Shown here piece by piece: positions 52,543 to 60,342 of a stretch of 64,000 nucleotides of DNA (positions are counted from its first letter, which is position 1; each line of letters starts with the position of its first letter). A program made the translations under genes and the position numbers. Below the pieces are notes generated by a model, which saw only the letters and a program-made list of their open reading frames with translations, made no database searches and was not told the origin of the DNA. The stretch is taken from contig NZ_JANQBD010000004.1 of assembly GCF_024722015.1 (NCBI RefSeq), positions 124,001 through 188,000 of the forward strand, in the 5' to 3' direction. The DNA is from Paenibacillus radicis (ex Xue et al. 2023). Its GTDB lineage: Bacteria > Bacillota > Bacilli > Paenibacillales > NBRC-103111.

Positions 52543-53659
52543 TCTGCTGCAATGGAGTTAATACACGATCAGGAGTGAAAGGCGTAAGGTTGATTCCAGT
52601 CGGTTCCTCCATTACTAGCTGCTTGATCAATAACCCTGTTGCGGGTGCAAGCAGAATGCCATTGCGATAATGACCAGCTGCCATGATTAAGCCTGGTATG
52701 GTTTCAAAGCGGCCAATATACGGGAGGTCATCAGGTGTGCCTGGACGCAGACCGGCCCAAGTGCTGACGAACTCAGCTTGCTCGAGTTCGGGCAGCAGCT
52801 TGGTAGCCGCGGTGTGGAGCGTGCCGATAACGGAGGCTTGGCAGCGTTTGTCGTAACCGCATTCCTCCTGAGTTGCTCCTATGATCATACTGCCATCCTG
52901 CTTAGGTACGATGTAGCAGCCTTTTGTAAAGACAGTGCTGCTTATTACAGGCGCAGCCGTTCTTAAAGAGATGCATTGGCCTTTAACTGGAAATAACGAG
53001 AGCTTCAACCCGAACGGTTCGGTCAAGGCGGACGACCAGGCTCCAGAAGCAATGATAACCTGATCGGCCAATAGTTCGCCTTCAGCCGTCCGGACGCCTT
53101 GGATTCGTCCATTGCGTTCAATTAGGCCAAACGCTGGCGTCCACTCGCGAATATCACAGCCTAGCTTATGTATGCTTGCTTGAAGAGCCAGCGCCAGATG
53201 AACCGGATGTACCTGATGATCCTGCTGGAAGCTTAGCCCTCCTCGTATTTCATGAGATAAGCAGGGCTCTATTGCGCGCATTTCCTTTGCGGTGAGCCAT
53301 TCCGCATTGTGAATCCACGGCAGGCGGCTCAACAGCTCCAGCTCATCCTCCTCGGTTAGTGCGGCCCTAAGTATTCCTTTATCTATGTATTGCGGAGAAA
53401 TTCCGCCGGTTTCTAATAGATCTTCCGTCCAATTGCGGTACAGCTGCTGACTCCATTTGCAAAGATCGTAGAATGCACCGGGATGATGAATTTCTACCTG
53501 TGCTCCCAGCATACCTGCAGCTGCTGTGGAAGCTTCTTTGTTGAGTGCGCCTTTATCTATAAGGGTGCACTTTATACCTGCTCGCAATAACTCAAATGCT
53601 ATGCTGCAGCCAATAATGCCTCCCCCGATAATTAGCGCGGTTCTGTTGCTGCTATTCAA
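52535..53659 (-). CDS. thiO: glycine oxidase ThiO
   Basis: 374 residues. FAD-binding dinucleotide fold ALIIGGGIIGCSIAFELLRA at the N-terminus; LSFQQDHQVHPVHLALAL; the C-terminal TWAGLRPGTPDDLPYIG and GHYRNGILLAPATG are typical of ThiO/glycine oxidase. It oxidises glycine to iminoacetate for thiazole formation in aerobic bacilli. It follows tenI in the same direction. thiS and thiG are not in the window, so the thiazole set is split or incomplete here. Confidence 0.88.
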   Translation of the reverse strand: MNSSNRTALIIGGGIIGCSIAFELLRAGIKCTLIDKGALNKEASTAAAGMLGAQVEIHHPGAFYDLCKWSQQLYRNWTEDLLETGGISPQYIDKGILRAALTEEDELELLSRLPWIHNAEWLTAKEMRAIEPCLSHEIRGGLSFQQDHQVHPVHLALALQASIHKLGCDIREWTPAFGLIERNGRIQGVRTAEGELLADQVIIASGAWSSALTEPFGLKLSLFPVKGQCISLRTAAPVISSTVFTKGCYIVPKQDGSMIIGATQEECGYDKRCQASVIGTLHTAATKLLPELEQAEFVSTWAGLRPGTPDDLPYIGRFETIPGLIMAAGHYRNGILLAPATGLLIKQLVMEEPTGINLTPFTPDRVLTPLQQIN

Positions 53660-53695
53660 TGGTAACTCCTCCTAAGAGCTTCGCTTTAGTAATGT

Positions 53696-54337
53696 TTATT
53701 TCATAAGGCTATGCTTTGGAATATGCCTGGTTTGTCCCAGCATTTCATGAAATCTAACCAGCTGACCTGCTGGATCGTGATGCAGCAGGATCCGGGAGAG
53801 CACGGCTATGCCTGAGCATCCCGTGGACAGCACTTCATCGACATTGTCCGGTTCGATTCCGCCGATAGCTATTACCGGTATGGAACAGGCATCGACTACT
53901 TCACTCAAAGCAGCGATGCCGCGGGGCGGCAAGCCGGGCTTGGAGCTCGAGTCGAAGATATGTCCATACAGGACATAATCGGCGCCCTGCTGGGCAGCGG
54001 CAGCGGCTTCCTCAGCCGAGTGCACGGAGCAGCCAATGCGTACGCTGGCAGGCAATATACGCCGGCTCTGAGTTATACTAAGGCTGTTATAGGCGAGCTG
54101 GACCCCGGGTGCGCCTACGGCCAAAGCCGCATCAAGCCGATCGTTCATATAAATAGCTGTAGAATCAAATAATGGCTGCAATGTATGATACCAGTCGGTA
54201 AGCTCCCTGGCGCCGCATTGTTTTTCCCTCAGATGCAAGACATCAATGAGATGTGTAGGGATTTGAGTGGCAATAGCTGCCACTTCGGTCGGCTTCTGCT
54301 TACCGGTCGTTATGACATGCAGCTCGTGCTTCTTCAT
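53696..54337 (-). CDS. tenI: TenI-like thiazole tautomerase (ThiE/TenI family)
   Basis: 213 residues from the ATG at 54337, 10 bp after AAGGAAG. TIM barrel of the ThiE/TenI superfamily: LIDVLHLREKQCGARELTDW, YMNDRLDAALAVGAPGVQLA, IGCSVHSAEEAAAAAQQGAD, VLYGHIFDSSSKPGLPPRG and IPVIAIGGIEPDN. It lacks the full pyrophosphate-binding set of ThiE, and pairing with thiO favours the TenI role (aromatising the thiazole phosphate). ThiE remains possible. Confidence 0.82.
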   Translation of the reverse strand: MKKHELHVITTGKQKPTEVAAIATQIPTHLIDVLHLREKQCGARELTDWYHTLQPLFDSTAIYMNDRLDAALAVGAPGVQLAYNSLSITQSRRILPASVRIGCSVHSAEEAAAAAQQGADYVLYGHIFDSSSKPGLPPRGIAALSEVVDACSIPVIAIGGIEPDNVDEVLSTGCSGIAVLSRILLHHDPAGQLVRFHEMLGQTRHIPKHSLMK

Positions 54338-54535
54338 TACAAGCACACTTCCTTAATTAATTTTATGAAATAACAGATCAATAGTTTCATCATAGCGCAG
54401 CCTGTTAAGACCGTCAAAGCGTTTGCCCAAGTTGTCATAAAAAAATCAAGAAACAGTGAACTTGACGGTAGTATTAGGGATAGATACACTGGAATGAGTA
54501 AGTTTGGGAAAGGTCAGGAAAGGGAGCTTAAGAAA

Positions 54536-55360
54536 ATGGGACAAATATATAAAGCGTTAACGATAGCCGGTTCAGACAGCGGAGGTGGAGCCGGTATTCA
54601 AGCGGATCTCAAAACATTTCAAATGCTGGAGGTTTACGGGATGTCGGCTATTACGGCAGTTACATCCCAGAACACATTAGGTGTAAACGGTATTTATGAT
54701 ATCCCGTTAGAAGGAATTGAAGGGCAGATAAATTCGGTTGTGAGCGATATCGGAGTAGATGCGGTAAAAACAGGCATGCTGTCACAGCCCGCAGTAATCG
54801 AATTAGTAGCTGAACAGGTAATTAAGCATAAGATTACGAAGCTGGTAGTTGATCCTGTGATGATAGCGAAGGGCGGAGCAAGCTTGTTAGCTGATAACGC
54901 ACAGGATGCTCTGCGCAGCAGACTGCTGCCGTTAGCTTCAGTGGTAACGCCGAATATTCCAGAAGCAGAAGTGATTACAGGCATGCAAATAACTTCGATC
55001 CATGATATGAAGGAAGCAGCTCTCAGAATCGTACAGCAATTTGGTGCCGGAGCTGCTGTTGTAAAAGGCGGGCATAGCAGCGGGGAACCAACAGACGTAT
55101 TGTACGATGGTGAGCAGTTTCATTTACTTACAGCGTCGCGGTATGAAACTCGTCATACCCATGGAACTGGTTGTACTTTTTCTGCTGCTATTACAGCGGA
55201 GCTTGCCAAAGGAAGCAGTCTGTTTGATGCTGTGCAAACGGCCAAACGTTTTATTACGCTAGCTATCCGTTATGAGTTGGGGATTGGCGGGGGGCATGGA
55301 CCAACCAATCATTGGGCTTATTGGCGGCATGGTAATATGAAGGAGTCTATGGAATCATGA
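54536..55360 (+). CDS. thiD: hydroxymethylpyrimidine/phosphomethylpyrimidine kinase
   Basis: 274 residues from ATG 54536 behind AAAGGGAG. ThiD signatures: LTIAGSDSGGGAGIQADLKT, EVYGMSAITAVTSQN, VKTGMLSQPAVIE, VVDPVMIAKGGASLL, VVTPNIPEAEVITG and THGTGCTFSAAITAELAKG. It phosphorylates HMP and HMP-P for thiamine synthesis. Divergent from thiO-tenI, 198 bp apart; no TPP riboswitch is seen in that gap. The stop overlaps the next small gene (ATGA). Confidence 0.9.
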   Translation: MGQIYKALTIAGSDSGGGAGIQADLKTFQMLEVYGMSAITAVTSQNTLGVNGIYDIPLEGIEGQINSVVSDIGVDAVKTGMLSQPAVIELVAEQVIKHKITKLVVDPVMIAKGGASLLADNAQDALRSRLLPLASVVTPNIPEAEVITGMQITSIHDMKEAALRIVQQFGAGAAVVKGGHSSGEPTDVLYDGEQFHLLTASRYETRHTHGTGCTFSAAITAELAKGSSLFDAVQTAKRFITLAIRYELGIGGGHGPTNHWAYWRHGNMKESMES

Positions 55361-55476
55361 CAGCTAAATTAAGTTATGAATATTTAAGTCAGGCCGCTTT
55401 ATTGATTGTACTTGTCATTCTAAGTTTTCCAGCCATCATATTATGGTCCAGATGGAAGAAGAAGAAACGGAGATAA
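55357..55476 (+). CDS. 39-residue single-helix membrane protein
   Basis: ATG 55357 overlaps the thiD stop (ATGA), with AAGGAG 11 bp upstream. The frame ends at TAA 55474-55476. One helix (residues about 13-31) is followed by WSRWKKKKRR, a strongly basic tail that fits an N-out, C-in orientation. No family recognised. Placement between thiD and yutE, with coupling, supports expression. Confidence 0.55.
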   Translation: MTAKLSYEYLSQAALLIVLVILSFPAIILWSRWKKKKRR

Positions 55477-55481
55477 CGCCC

Positions 55482-55919
55482 ATGTATTATGTGAATCACG
55501 AGCAAGTGGAGCTGCGATTGCAATTTATACCTACGTTGTCAGAGTCATGTGAACGATTAGCTGCCCAGTGGGAGAGCACCTCTGAAAGTGATCGCTTGCT
55601 GCTGCATTTTGCTCAAGAACGTACGCTGCATCTGGCGATTGAAACGGTAACGGATATCGGAAGTCTCTTGATCGACGCCTTTATGATGCGAGATGCCAGC
55701 AGCTATGAGGATATTATTGAAATTCTTCAGGGCGAAGGTGTATTCGAACATAGCCTTGGAGCCATTTTGCGCCAGCTTGTTCAGCTTCGTAAGCCGCTCG
55801 TTCAGGATTTTACTGTTTTCCCAAGGGAGAGTCTGCATCCTTTAATCTGTGAATTGCCCAACGCACTCACTTCTTTTGCTGAGGCAGTGCCTGTATTTAT
55901 TCGCAAGGAAATGGTGTGA
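55482..55919 (+). CDS. yutE: YutE-like DUF86/HepT family protein
   Basis: 145 residues from ATG 55482, starting MYYVNHEQVELRLQFI as in B. subtilis YutE. The DUF86/HepT helical pattern is seen in ERTLHLAIETVTDIGSLLID, MRDASSYEDIIEILQGEGV and LRKPLVQDF. HepT proteins are the toxin/RNase half of HEPN-MNT modules, but no MNT partner is adjacent, as in other Bacillales YutE loci. The RxxxHxY motif is altered (RTLHLAI), so nuclease activity is doubtful. Confidence 0.78.
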   Translation: MYYVNHEQVELRLQFIPTLSESCERLAAQWESTSESDRLLLHFAQERTLHLAIETVTDIGSLLIDAFMMRDASSYEDIIEILQGEGVFEHSLGAILRQLVQLRKPLVQDFTVFPRESLHPLICELPNALTSFAEAVPVFIRKEMV

Positions 55920-56106
55920 ATTCAGGAAATACAACGTTTATTACGAGCAGAAGCTTGTTAGCATTTTCCTATAATAGTATTTTTGATACATTTTAGTATA
56001 TTAATTTACTTATAGTTGATATTCGTATACAATAGCTGTAATAACTTGCTTATCAGTCTGTTCTGATCGATGCAAGGTTTGTTTGAAAAGGCGGTGAAAG
56101 GACCAG

Positions 56107-56736
56107 ATGAACCAGGAGATGGATGTATCCACGCGAAAAGTCATATTGACCATGTTGAAGACACAGGGCTCTCTTACCGTTAGCGACATGGCCAAGCAGC
56201 TAGGCATAACGGAGATGGCAGTTCGGAGACATTTGAACACGCTGGAACGTGATGGTCTGATCGAAGCGAAGCTGGTACGGCAGGCGATGGGGCGGCCGAC
56301 CAATCTGTACTCGTTGACCGAACAGGCAGACGAGCTATTTCCTAAGAAATATCATCATTTGACTTTGGATTTATTGGGCGAATTGGTTTCTGAAGCGGGA
56401 GAGCAGCAGGTTGAGCGCTTATTCGAGCGCCGTAAGGAGCGAATGGTTCAACGCTACGAAGAACAGATGCAAGGGAAGCCGCTGGAAGAAAGAGTAAAAA
56501 CTTTGGCTGACATTCAAAACTCCAACGGGTATATGGTAGATTGGGCCGCAACAAAAGAAGGACATTTTGTCATTAATGAACATAATTGTCCGATTTCTCA
56601 AGTTGCCAATCAATATAATCATGCTTGCCAATGTGAGCTAATGATGTTCAAAAGCCTTCTCAACGCCGATGTCGAGCGCACGGAATGCCTGGTCAAGGGC
56701 GGTATTAAATGCTCCTATATTATTCAAGAAAAATAA
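56107..56736 (+). CDS. SufR-like HTH regulator with cysteine-rich C-terminus
   Basis: 209 residues. N-terminal winged helix GSLTVSDMAKQLGITEMAVR, RHLNTLERDGLIEAKLVRQ; the middle has GRPTNLYSLTEQADELFPK, as in SufR-type regulators. The C-terminal cysteines NCPI, HACQCE, ECLV and IKCSY could hold an Fe-S cluster or metal, although the spacing differs from the cyanobacterial C-x12-C-x13-C-x14-C pattern. A redox or iron-sulfur sensing role is likely (inference). ATG 56107. Confidence 0.75.
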   Translation: MNQEMDVSTRKVILTMLKTQGSLTVSDMAKQLGITEMAVRRHLNTLERDGLIEAKLVRQAMGRPTNLYSLTEQADELFPKKYHHLTLDLLGELVSEAGEQQVERLFERRKERMVQRYEEQMQGKPLEERVKTLADIQNSNGYMVDWAATKEGHFVINEHNCPISQVANQYNHACQCELMMFKSLLNADVERTECLVKGGIKCSYIIQEK

Positions 56737-56775
56737 AACCATCTCTACGCAGCATGCGTCGACGATGGTTTTTTA
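56735..56775 (+). terminator. terminator after the SufR-like gene
   Basis: AAAACCATC (56735-56743) pairs with GATGGTTTT (56764-56772), with inner ACGCA/TGCGT, followed by a T run. Confidence 0.8.
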
Positions 56776-56893
56776 TAATATCAGACTTTATAAGTTTTCA
56801 GCGGAGCTGAACAAGTCTGATATTGCAAGAAAAGCAACCGCTAAGACACGAATGTATCTTCATCGAGAGGGCTTCGAATAGAAGCTTTTCTTA
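56774..56893 (-). repeat. dispersed folded element, copy 2 (inverted)
   Basis: Reverse complement of the 25342-25468 element, with the same order of stems: AAGAAAAGC/GCTTTTCTT, AAGATAC-ATTC-GTGTCTT, and AATATCAGACTT paired with AAGTCTGATATT. It lies between convergent genes. Confidence 0.8.
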
Positions 56894-56909
56894 TTTGAAG
56901 CCGCTAAGC

Positions 56910-57650
56910 TTAAATTTTGCTAAATTCCTTCACCTGAGTGCCTTTAATCTGTTCAAAATGATCCTTGTATTCCACATGATTGATTTCACAACCTGGACCA
57001 ATGTTAATGCGATTGCCGCGAACAACCTTTGCCGTTGTATATTCGAGATAAATATCGTCACCTTCTATAGTATCGACGTTCAGGCGGTCTTCAAAGCCGG
57101 GAATAAATAAAGAATGAATGATCTTGTGGAGGCTAAGCGCCAATCCGGTACGTTTGACACTGATTGTTTCACCGCCAATTTCTCTTACTTTGCACGGGCC
57201 AAACAATTGAATATCTATTTTTCCGGCATTAAGCATACCACTAATTAGAAAGCTGCCTTTGTATAAAAATGTTTCTGCGGCACAATCTCTCTGCACCTTC
57301 AATTCACCGCCGATTTCCAACAGGTCGCCTGTCAGATTACCGCCAATTTCTGATTTTCCTTGCAGTTTGAGGGACCTGACGGCAACATCGCCCCCAATAT
57401 CTGACTGACCGTTAACATTTAATTGTTCAGCTTCAACATTTCCTTCTATTCGGGCAATACCGTTCACTTTAATGACCTTGGATTTCACATTGCCCTGGGT
57501 GCGTGAGCTTCCATTGGTTTTGAATTCGCTGCTCTCGATATCTCCCGAAATAGTTCCTTCTCCGTTGATTTTTACATTATCGAATATACCGCCGGCGGTG
57601 CTGCCGCTTCCAGAAATAATAAGATCGCCTCGAATATCATTGTTTGTCAT
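56910..57650 (-). CDS. polymer-forming (bactofilin-like) protein, YhbE/YhbF type
   Basis: 246 residues with short beta-helix-like repeats: GDLIISGSGSTAGGIFDNVK, INGEGTISGDIES, GIARIEGNVEAEQLNVNGQS, DIGGDVAVRSLKLQGKSEIG. The pattern of alternating Gly and hydrophobic residues is that of bactofilins. The adjacent YhbD-like gene matches the B. subtilis yhbD-yhbE-yhbF arrangement. It may form membrane-associated filaments. Confidence 0.8.
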   Translation of the reverse strand: MTNNDIRGDLIISGSGSTAGGIFDNVKINGEGTISGDIESSEFKTNGSSRTQGNVKSKVIKVNGIARIEGNVEAEQLNVNGQSDIGGDVAVRSLKLQGKSEIGGNLTGDLLEIGGELKVQRDCAAETFLYKGSFLISGMLNAGKIDIQLFGPCKVREIGGETISVKRTGLALSLHKIIHSLFIPGFEDRLNVDTIEGDDIYLEYTTAKVVRGNRINIGPGCEINHVEYKDHFEQIKGTQVKEFSKI

Positions 57651-57664
57651 ATCCTATTCCTCCA

Positions 57665-58288
57665 TCAGTTCATTTTAAATTTTAATTCTTCCATACAGTT
57701 GGACAAAAGCAGTCGGGCAACGACTCGAATATTAGGCTCGAAATAAACATTTGCAGGAACTTCGGCTAATAAAAAAGTAGAGAAGCCCATTTTCCGGATA
57801 AAAATTAACTCGCCGTTGTTTCCCTGCAGCTTGGGATAATGTTCATTCATAACCTGCAGCAGCAGAAAGCCCTCATCAAGACTAATTTCACCGGTGTGAA
57901 GCATTTTATCAAAAATAAAGAGCTGTAAAATGCGTTCAAAGTCAAAAGAATCTGAATGGCCTTGGCGCTCACAATAAAATTCAAGGCTATTCGATGAAAC
58001 AATGTTACGTTCTATTATCTCCTGTTTGGTAAGAGAAATTTCCGCAGCATTTGGTGATAATAAGTTAGCCAATTCATCCAGCGATAAATCGTCCTTCATA
58101 TTTTTTATTTTATCGATCCGTCCAAGTATTTTGTCCTTAGGAAAAAAGGTTTCCTGTCCGGTGAAAGCAGATTTTCTTATAAACCAGTCTTCGGGAATTA
58201 AATTTTTTCGTTTCCAACGATATAGCTGACCATAAGAGAGGCCTGTCAATTCGAGCAGTTCCTTTTTTGATATTAATTGAGTTTCCAT
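57665..58288 (-). CDS. yhbD: YhbD-like MerR-type HTH protein (DUF4004)
   Basis: 207 residues from the ATG at 58288, 9 bp after GGAGG; the frame to 58327 starts upstream of it. The N-terminal helix-turn-helix is ISKKELLELTGLSYGQLYRW, KRKNLIPEDWF, as in MerR-type domains. A C-terminal helical domain follows (LDEGFLLLQVMNEHYPKLQG). It is 14 bp upstream of the bactofilin-like gene and probably in one operon with it. Confidence 0.8.
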   Translation of the reverse strand: METQLISKKELLELTGLSYGQLYRWKRKNLIPEDWFIRKSAFTGQETFFPKDKILGRIDKIKNMKDDLSLDELANLLSPNAAEISLTKQEIIERNIVSSNSLEFYCERQGHSDSFDFERILQLFIFDKMLHTGEISLDEGFLLLQVMNEHYPKLQGNNGELIFIRKMGFSTFLLAEVPANVYFEPNIRVVARLLLSNCMEELKFKMN

Positions 58289-58403
58289 ACATCGATACCT
58301 CCTGGTGAAAACAGTGTAACATAACATTGTTACGTTGTAAATAATGCATTGTAGCTTTTTTCATGTGAAACTAGAGCTGAAAACATATCAAGGCTTGTAT
58401 TAT

Positions 58404-58520
58404 AAGAAAAGCTTCTGATCGAAGCTCTTTCGATGAAGATACATCCGTGTCTAAGCGGCGGCTTTTCTTGCAATATTTGAAGGTGAACCTCCGGTTCGAC
58501 TTCTACTTTGTAATATTATA
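58404..58520 (+). repeat. dispersed folded element, copy 3 (divergent right half)
   Basis: AAGAAAAGC (58404-58412) and GCTTTTCTT (58461-58469) with the AAGATAC-ATCC-GTGTCTA hairpin match copies 1 and 2. The right half has different sequence between AATATT ends (GAAGGTGAACCTCCGGTTCG) yet still forms a hairpin. Confidence 0.75.
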
Positions 58521-58552
58521 AAAAAGCGCCTATCCTCTAGGGATAGACGCTC
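58521..58552 (-). terminator. terminator of the KDPG aldolase gene
   Basis: GCGCCTATCC (58526-58535) and GGATAGACGC (58541-58550) form a 10-bp stem with one wobble; the minus strand continues into TTTTTT. Confidence 0.85.
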
Positions 58553-58568
58553 CATCTGTTGTATTTAT

Positions 58569-59204
58569 TCAAACTCTTGCATTTGCCACTAGTCGTGATG
58601 CTTTATCTTTAACCCAACCGTAATTGCCGGCTGAGATCTCCTTCAGATTGACCAGAGATCCTCCGATTCCAACGCCGTGACATCCCGCTTGAATAAATTG
58701 CGCGATATTGTCCTCGCTAACTCCTCCTACAGCAACCATTGGGATATGGTTAAGGGGTCCTTGTAGCTCTTTTATGTATCCTATGCCGAGACTTGCGCCA
58801 GGGAAAATTTTTACTGCTGTCGCGCCGGCTTTCCACGCCTTCACAATTTCGGTAGGAGTCATCGCACCAGGAAATATAGGAATTCCTTGCTCGGCCGCAT
58901 AGCGGATCACATCTTCATCAATATTAGGCGTTACCAAATATGAAGCACCAGCTTCAATAGCCTTTTTCGTATCGTCTATATCAAGCACAGTTCCTGCGCC
59001 TACATACATCTGTTCCCCAAATTGCTCCTGCAGCTGTGCAATCATCTTAGTAGCGCCAGGAGTGTTTAAAGTAATTTCCATGACTCGAACGCCACCGTCC
59101 AGCAATGCTTGAGCTACTCCGGTGATATGTTGCTCCTCCACACCACGTACAATGGCAATAATACGAGTTTGTTCAACTAACTGTAATCCTTGTTCCCGAT
59201 TCAT
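58569..59204 (-). CDS. eda: KDPG/KHG aldolase
   Basis: 211 residues. EVxLxT-type core: IAIVRGVEEQHITGVAQALL, MEITLNTPGA, YVGAGTVLDIDDTKKAIEAG, YLVTPNID with the region before the Schiff-base Lys, FPGAMTPTEIVKAWKAGATA, VKIFPGASLGIGYIKEL with the catalytic Lys, and VAVGGVSEDN. It cleaves 2-keto-3-deoxy-6-phosphogluconate (or -galactonate) to pyruvate and glyceraldehyde 3-phosphate. It could serve the DgoD route if a 2-keto-3-deoxy-acid kinase exists elsewhere. Confidence 0.88.
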   Translation of the reverse strand: MNREQGLQLVEQTRIIAIVRGVEEQHITGVAQALLDGGVRVMEITLNTPGATKMIAQLQEQFGEQMYVGAGTVLDIDDTKKAIEAGASYLVTPNIDEDVIRYAAEQGIPIFPGAMTPTEIVKAWKAGATAVKIFPGASLGIGYIKELQGPLNHIPMVAVGGVSEDNIAQFIQAGCHGVGIGGSLVNLKEISAGNYGWVKDKASRLVANARV

Positions 59205-59398
59205 ATATGCACCTCATCCCCAAGTTATAGATCTATTATGACATTCTTTTTGATCATTTCAAACAGTGACTCAACGATCTGACAAAAAAGTTAGGATAAA
59301 TTCGGATAATCAGTGTCAAAATGATCACCTCCGACTTATAATGTACTATTCCATAGGCATTCGTCTAGGGCAGTTGCTTGTCGGGAGGGGGGAGGCAC

Positions 59399-59860
59399 AT
59401 GCTTTGGCAAATAGCAGTTCTTATTGTTTCGATAGCTGTAGTCGTTTTAATCGGATTTCTGATCCCAACGTTAATCGAGACTCGCAGGACCATCAAGGAA
59501 ACTTATAGTACGCTCAGTCAGCTGCAAATGAAGCTCGAACAGACAGCGGTGGAATCGAAGCAGTTGATCCAATTAACTCAACAGGTAGTAGAGGACGTTC
59601 AAGAGAGAATCAAAGCTGCTAATGGTTTTGTAGAGGCAATGGAGCAGACAGGAGCAGCGGCCAGCCGTTTGTCCCAATCTGTAAAACTTGTTTCCCGTAC
59701 TTTGTCGGATACGGTTACGGAGGCGAGCAGTACCCTTCATAGCAATAAAGATACGATGCGAGATATTTTAGAGCTTACTTCCATCAGCATGCAGCTATGG
59801 CAAAGGTGGCAGGACTCCAAATCCTCCAAAGCAAAAGCACAGACGAATGAACAACAATGA
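59399..59860 (+). CDS. ytxG: YtxG-like DUF948 membrane protein
   Basis: 153 residues from ATG 59399 behind a GGGGGGAGG run. One N-terminal helix (residues 3-24, LWQIAVLIVSIAVVVLIGFL) is followed by a long coiled-coil-like region (LEQTAVESKQLIQLTQQVVE) and a charged tail. DUF948 proteins form general-stress operons with YtxH in Bacillales. The stop overlaps the ATG at 59857 upstream of ytxH. Confidence 0.82.
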   Translation: MLWQIAVLIVSIAVVVLIGFLIPTLIETRRTIKETYSTLSQLQMKLEQTAVESKQLIQLTQQVVEDVQERIKAANGFVEAMEQTGAAASRLSQSVKLVSRTLSDTVTEASSTLHSNKDTMRDILELTSISMQLWQRWQDSKSSKAKAQTNEQQ

Positions 59861-59874
59861 AGGAGATGAATGAA

Positions 59875-60252
59875 ATGGCAGCGGATAAAAGAGGAAAAGA
59901 TTTATTGATCGGAGCCGTTGTAGGTACATTATTAGGAGCTGTTACAGCGTTACTATTTGCCCCTAAATCGGGCCGTGAGCTGAGAGCTGATATCTCGGAT
60001 GGAGTACACAATGTATCTGAGAAAACGCAGCAGGTAGCGGGGACAGTAGCTGACAAATCCAAGCAAATCGCTGGCACGATAAGTGATAAGACACAGCTTG
60101 CTGTACAAACGATCGGTCGCCAAACTTCAGAATGGGCGGGAAAAGCCAAGGAAACAGCTCTTTCTTGGAAAAACGGCAAGGCTGAGAACTTGGAATCCCT
60201 AGAAGCTCCAGTTGCCGCTACAGTTGTAGAAAGTGAAGAAAACGAAAAATAA
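59875..60252 (+). CDS. ytxH: YtxH domain protein
   Basis: 125 residues from ATG 59875, 9 bp after AAGGAG; earlier ATGs sit in or next to the ribosome binding site. The YtxH signature is at the N-terminus: DLLIGAVVGTLLGAVTALLF, APKSGRELRADISDG. The rest is amphipathic and repetitive (QQVAGTVADKSKQIAGTISD). General-stress protein of unknown mechanism, cotranscribed with YtxG. Confidence 0.88.
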   Translation: MAADKRGKDLLIGAVVGTLLGAVTALLFAPKSGRELRADISDGVHNVSEKTQQVAGTVADKSKQIAGTISDKTQLAVQTIGRQTSEWAGKAKETALSWKNGKAENLESLEAPVAATVVESEENEK

Positions 60253-60274
60253 GCTGGTTAACTTCATATGAAAC

Positions 60275-60321
60275 AAAAGAAACAAGAAGCCTCTAGTTTT
60301 AGGAGGCTTCTTGTTTCTTTT
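60275..60321. terminator. 19-bp bidirectional terminator
   Basis: Arms 60275-60293 and 60303-60321 are perfect complements (core AAGAAGCCTC/GAGGCTTCTT) flanked by A and T tracts. It separates the convergent ytxH and the glycosidase-domain gene. Confidence 0.9.
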
Positions 60322-60342
60322 GAAACGGATATTAACGACCTA

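Noticed and set aside
54338-54535. TPP riboswitch in the gap between tenI and thiD
   Set aside because: No CTGAGA-type core or conserved P4/P5 elements on either strand.
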